From NCBI GenBank assembly GCA_022822785.1, contig JAJEAL010000085.1, positions 16,654-80,653 of the forward strand: 64,000 nt of DNA, read 5' to 3'. Source of the DNA: Candidatus Poribacteria bacterium. GTDB taxonomy: Bacteria; Poribacteria; WGA-4E; PCPOR2b. Shown piece after piece: positions 60,834 to 64,000 of the stretch; position 1 is the stretch's first letter; each line of letters opens with the position of its first letter. The translations under genes were made by a program, and so were the position numbers. The notes beneath the pieces were generated by a model that was not told the origin of the DNA, did not search any database, and saw only the letters and a program-made list of their open reading frames with translations.

Positions 60834-63800
60834 ATGATAAGAAAGAAAAACTTTAAGACTGTGCTCAAAACGCTAGGCTTTACGGCTGAAGGGAACATCT
60901 TCCAAAAATCAATTGGTGAAGCCGAACTAAAAGTTGATTTTGACCGAGAAAAAATAATTTACCCCGAAGACAAAGGGTTAAAAGTCAATCGACGAGACAC
61001 ATGCAATTTTTCACAGAATGAGAATTTTGTTGTGTTTGAGTGTGTGCATCGGCTGCTAGAAAAAGGCTACAAGCCCGAACATTTAGAGCTTGAACCTACA
61101 TGGCAAGTTGGGCGCGGCGCAAGCGGTGGGCGTGCCGATATATTGGTTAAAAACCAAGAAAATACGGCTTTGCTGATCATTGAATGCAAAACGCCGGGCG
61201 ATGAATTTGACAGGGCATGGCAGAAGACCCAACAAGATGGCGATCAGTTATTTAGTTATGCTCAACAAATCGCCGAAGTACAATACCTGTGTCTTTACGC
61301 TTCTAGCTTCATTAAAAATAAGATCCGTGTTGACCACAAAATTATTGCGCATCGTGACGATGAGAAGCTTTTAGAACATGATACATCCCTGCTGTCTTTT
61401 GCCAAAGCTACCAACGTTGAAGACCGCTTCGCCGTTTGGTGTGATACCTACGGATTGGAATCCACAGAGGTCGGTATTTTTGAACACAACATTCAAGCCT
61501 ACCAGATCGGTAAAAACAACTATACCCTCGCAGATGACACCAAAGCCGTTGATGCGGCGGATAAAGAGGGTAAATACCATGCCTTCCGAACAATCCTAAG
61601 GAAGCACAACATAGCGAGGCGAGAAAACGCCTTTGAGGTATTGGTCAATCTATTTTTATGCAAACTTGTCGACGAAGAGGACAACAAAGCCGATCTGCAA
61701 TTTTATTGGAAGGGTATGACTTACGACAACTACTTTGATTTTGTCGATAGACTGCAAAACCTCTATCAAAAAGGGATGGATAAATTTCTAAACGAAGAAA
61801 TCAGCTACATCAGTAACGAACAAATTGACGACGCATTTTGGACAGTCAAAAACAAACGCAACGCCACCAAGCGCCAAATACAACGTTATTTTAGAGAACT
61901 TAAATTTTTTACCAACTCCGCTTTCTCCTTTTTAGACACCCACAACGAAGAATTATTCAACAAAAACGCCGAGGTATTGTCAGAGGTTGTGCAGATGTGG
62001 CAAGGGTTACGACTCAAAACAGATGGTCAAAACCAGTTTTTGGGTGAGATGTTTGAACTTTTCCTCGATGATGGCATCAAGCAATCTGAAGGACAGTTTT
62101 TCACGCCGCTCCCTATCTGCAAATTTATTGTTGCGTCCCTGCCACTCGCTCAAAAAATTGCAACTACCTCCGAACCGATTAAAGCGCTTGATTACGCCTG
62201 TGGTTCAGGACATTTCTTAAACGAGTATGCCCATCAAATAAAGACCATAGTTGAAGAGCAGAAAAGAGACCTAAGCGACTATTATAGCCAGATTACCGGC
62301 ATTGAAAAAGAAGATCGTTTAGCTAAAGTTGCCAAGGTTGCCGCCTATATGCACGGTCAAGGGCAGATCAAGATATTAGATGCCGACGCGCTCGCTTTTC
62401 ATCATGAAATCTCACCGGCAAGTTTCGATGTTTTGGTGGCGAATCCCCCCTTTGCAGTGGAAGGATTTTTACAAACCTTGAGCGAAGCGGACAAAAAACA
62501 GTATCAACTCATCCGAGCCACAGGTGAAAGCAGTGATACCAATACCATTCAATGCTTCTTTTTAGAACGAATTCATCACTTAATGGCTCCGGGTGGGGTG
62601 GTCGGTGTGATTGTTCCTTCCAGTATTTTGTCCAATGCTGATGAAGTTCACACCCGTACGCGTGAGATTCTGCTACAATTTTTCGATGTGGTAAGTATTG
62701 CCGAATTGAGGAGTGGTACCTTTGGTAAGACAGGCACGAATACGGTGGTGCTCTTTTTAAGACGGAAGGCGCAAAGCCCCGAAGTCTCCGAGCATTACCT
62801 CAATCGAGTGGAAGACTTTTTTGAAGGAGACCACGAGAGTGCAGAATATCAAGATGACTGCCTGATAAAAGCCTATTGCGAGCATATTGAGATTCCTTAT
62901 GAAGAATACATTAAGCTTTTTGCCCAAACCAGCGTTGAGCCGCTTGTGGAGTTATTGCAATACGATATTTTCAGTGACTACAAACAATTCTTTAGTCAAA
63001 GTACGGAAATCAAAAATCTAAAAAAAACGAGTACATTTAAGAGAAAAACGGCACCGGAACAATCCGCAGAATTGGAGCAACGTTTTATCGCTTACCTACA
63101 CGCCATAGAAAAAGATAAACTCTATTACTTCATTCTGGCACACGAGCAAGCTGGCAAAGTGCTGATTGTTAATGCGCCGAATACCAACAAAGAACAGAAA
63201 CAATTTTTAGGATATTGGTGGAGTGAAGCCAAAGGTAGGGAGGGCATTAAATACAACAGGGGTGAAACGGTCAACGATATTACCACTCCCTTGTTTAACC
63301 CCGATGATTTAAACGATGGCACCAAAATAAACACCACGATTAAACGCAACTTTATCGGTGAAACTATTCACCCGCTGCCCGAATACTGCCAGTATGCCAA
63401 ACTCACTGATATGTTGGACTTTAGTCGCACGGATTTTAATAAAGCTATTAGCCTAAATCCAAAGCAGAATATTGATATTGAAACCAAGTGGGAGCTAGTA
63501 AAATTAGGGGATAAAGTTGACTCGATTAATGGTTTATGGGAAGGGAAAAAAGGTCCATTCTCTACAGTTAATGTAATCAGAAATACGGATTTTGTTGATG
63601 ACGGCAAAATAGACTTCGCCAATGTTGCTGTTTTGGAAGTCGAAACAAAACAATTTCAAAGTCGAAAGCTGCGTAGCGGAGATATTATTGTTGAGAAATC
63701 AGGCGGCAGCAGCACCCAAGCTGTTGGTAGGGTTGTTTATTTTGATATGAAGGAAGGCGAATACTCATTTTCTAATTTCACGGGTAGGCTGAGAATTAAA

Positions 63801-63938
63801 GATAAAAATATTAATCCCAAATACTTAATTGTGTTTTTAAATTATTTTTACGAAAAAGGACTAAAGTGGACCCATTGTCGAGGCCAAAATATTGGAAAAA
63901 TAAGTAAGATAATTGAGAGTTGCTGTGTACTTCTTTAG
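60834..63938 (+). CDS. single-chain restriction-modification enzyme (type IIG-like), interrupted in the specificity domain
   Basis: 1034 residues up to the stop. Residues about 75-145 form a HSDR_N/PD-(D/E)xK-type nuclease (GGRADIL with Asp102; IIECK near 115-119). A helical linker follows, then the N6-adenine methyltransferase: motif I LDYACGSGHFLNEYA near 451-465 and NPPF near 537. Residues about 895 to the end are a HsdS-like target-recognition domain (WELVKLGDKVDSINGLWEGKKG; GDIIVEKSGGSSTQAVGRVVYFD). It would modify and cut DNA with one chain. AT-rich codons unlike its neighbours indicate acquisition by transfer. The final codons come from an IS3-family element, so the native C-terminus is missing. 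Confidence 0.85.
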   Translation: MIRKKNFKTVLKTLGFTAEGNIFQKSIGEAELKVDFDREKIIYPEDKGLKVNRRDTCNFSQNENFVVFECVHRLLEKGYKPEHLELEPTWQVGRGASGGRADILVKNQENTALLIIECKTPGDEFDRAWQKTQQDGDQLFSYAQQIAEVQYLCLYASSFIKNKIRVDHKIIAHRDDEKLLEHDTSLLSFAKATNVEDRFAVWCDTYGLESTEVGIFEHNIQAYQIGKNNYTLADDTKAVDAADKEGKYHAFRTILRKHNIARRENAFEVLVNLFLCKLVDEEDNKADLQFYWKGMTYDNYFDFVDRLQNLYQKGMDKFLNEEISYISNEQIDDAFWTVKNKRNATKRQIQRYFRELKFFTNSAFSFLDTHNEELFNKNAEVLSEVVQMWQGLRLKTDGQNQFLGEMFELFLDDGIKQSEGQFFTPLPICKFIVASLPLAQKIATTSEPIKALDYACGSGHFLNEYAHQIKTIVEEQKRDLSDYYSQITGIEKEDRLAKVAKVAAYMHGQGQIKILDADALAFHHEISPASFDVLVANPPFAVEGFLQTLSEADKKQYQLIRATGESSDTNTIQCFFLERIHHLMAPGGVVGVIVPSSILSNADEVHTRTREILLQFFDVVSIAELRSGTFGKTGTNTVVLFLRRKAQSPEVSEHYLNRVEDFFEGDHESAEYQDDCLIKAYCEHIEIPYEEYIKLFAQTSVEPLVELLQYDIFSDYKQFFSQSTEIKNLKKTSTFKRKTAPEQSAELEQRFIAYLHAIEKDKLYYFILAHEQAGKVLIVNAPNTNKEQKQFLGYWWSEAKGREGIKYNRGETVNDITTPLFNPDDLNDGTKINTTIKRNFIGETIHPLPEYCQYAKLTDMLDFSRTDFNKAISLNPKQNIDIETKWELVKLGDKVDSINGLWEGKKGPFSTVNVIRNTDFVDDGKIDFANVAVLEVETKQFQSRKLRSGDIIVEKSGGSSTQAVGRVVYFDMKEGEYSFSNFTGRLRIKDKNINPKYLIVFLNYFYEKGLKWTHCRGQNIGKISKIIESCCVLL

Positions 63939-64000
63939 CTCAGATACACCTCAGCCGGTGTCGCATAATTGAGACTCTGGTGAGGTCGTTTGTAATTATA
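63914..64000 (-). mobile_element. end of an IS3-family insertion sequence (runs off the window)
   Basis: Read on the minus strand, the last 66 bases encode the end of the IS3-family OrfB transposase (see the next entry). A terminal sequence beginning TGAGAGTTGCTGTGTAC at 63914 is a candidate inverted repeat, since IS3 members often start TGA. The exact end and any target duplication cannot be established because the other end lies outside the window. Confidence 0.6.
63935..64000 (-). CDS. IS3-family transposase OrfB, C-terminal end (partial)
   Basis: The 21 visible residues read YNYKRPHQSLNYATPAEVYL plus Ser and a TAA stop at 63935-63937. The RPHQSLNYATPAEVY block is the signature end of IS3-family DDE (rve) transposases. 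The protein continues to the right outside the window. The stop lies in the same bases as the stop of the restriction-modification frame on the other strand. Confidence 0.85.
   Translation of the reverse strand, partial: YNYKRPHQSLNYATPAEVYLS

Overview
The window looks like a bacterial chromosome segment of roughly balanced base composition, dense in genes on both strands. I infer an uncultured lineage of the Candidatus Poribacteria type. The reasons are the mix of phytanoyl-CoA dioxygenase-like enzymes (2), Gfo/Idh/MocA oxidoreductases (4), xylose-isomerase-like TIM barrels (3), aldo/keto reductase-like proteins (2), an M81 peptidase, DUF362, DUF3500 and an NPC-repeat YceI protein. This placement rests on gene content only; no rRNA or tRNA gene was found.

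Layout. 1-100: probable right end of an IS200/IS605-like element. 230-6800: methyltransferase, truA, a PhyH enzyme, GNAT, aldo/keto reductase, DUF3500, SpoU-type RNA methyltransferase. 6995-11632 (minus): the translation/termination cluster rho-rpmE-prfA-prmC, with a PhyH gene set inside it. 12214-13224: ABC ATPase without a permease. 13489-17880 (minus): a compact accessory operon of a 41-codon ORF, a 1233-residue RecQ-like helicase with a PD-(D/E)xK-type nuclease domain, and a coiled-coil protein with a C-terminal membrane anchor; this is the best candidate for an undescribed system. 18060-22625: enolase-superfamily enzyme, HAD phosphatase, an unrecognised 449-residue protein and a Gfo/Idh/MocA enzyme, probably sugar-acid catabolism. 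22746-28320: leuD, copA and a secreted metalloprotease-TPR protein. 28600-38872: DUF362, TIM barrel, VOC, TPR, YceI with NPC repeats, GT2, Crp/Fnr, TIM barrel, phosphoesterase, Gfo/Idh/MocA, P-loop kinase. 39074-41414: chrA, lgt, small membrane protein. 41487-48363 (minus): aminotransferase, GDPD, two SDR epimerases, myo-inositol-phosphate synthase, M81 peptidase. 48542-56334: TIM barrel, pyrE, ymdB, xseA-xseB-dxs-tlyA, Gfo/Idh/MocA. 56452-59762: RRM protein, ThiO-like oxidase, Gfo/Idh/MocA. 59763-64000: a repeat-rich, gene-poor stretch, a start-less small gene, and a single-chain restriction-modification enzyme whose specificity domain is cut by an IS3-family element running off the window.

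Housekeeping functions (tRNA/rRNA modification, release factor and its methylase, Rho, L31, exonuclease VII, isoprenoid and pyrimidine synthesis, lipoprotein maturation) alternate with short catabolic cassettes for oxidising or epimerising sugar-like substrates. Several sigma70-type promoters with 17-base spacing are visible. At chrA, at the 31213 TPR gene and probably at xseA, the -10 box lies so close to the start codon, with no Shine-Dalgarno sequence, that leaderless transcripts are likely.
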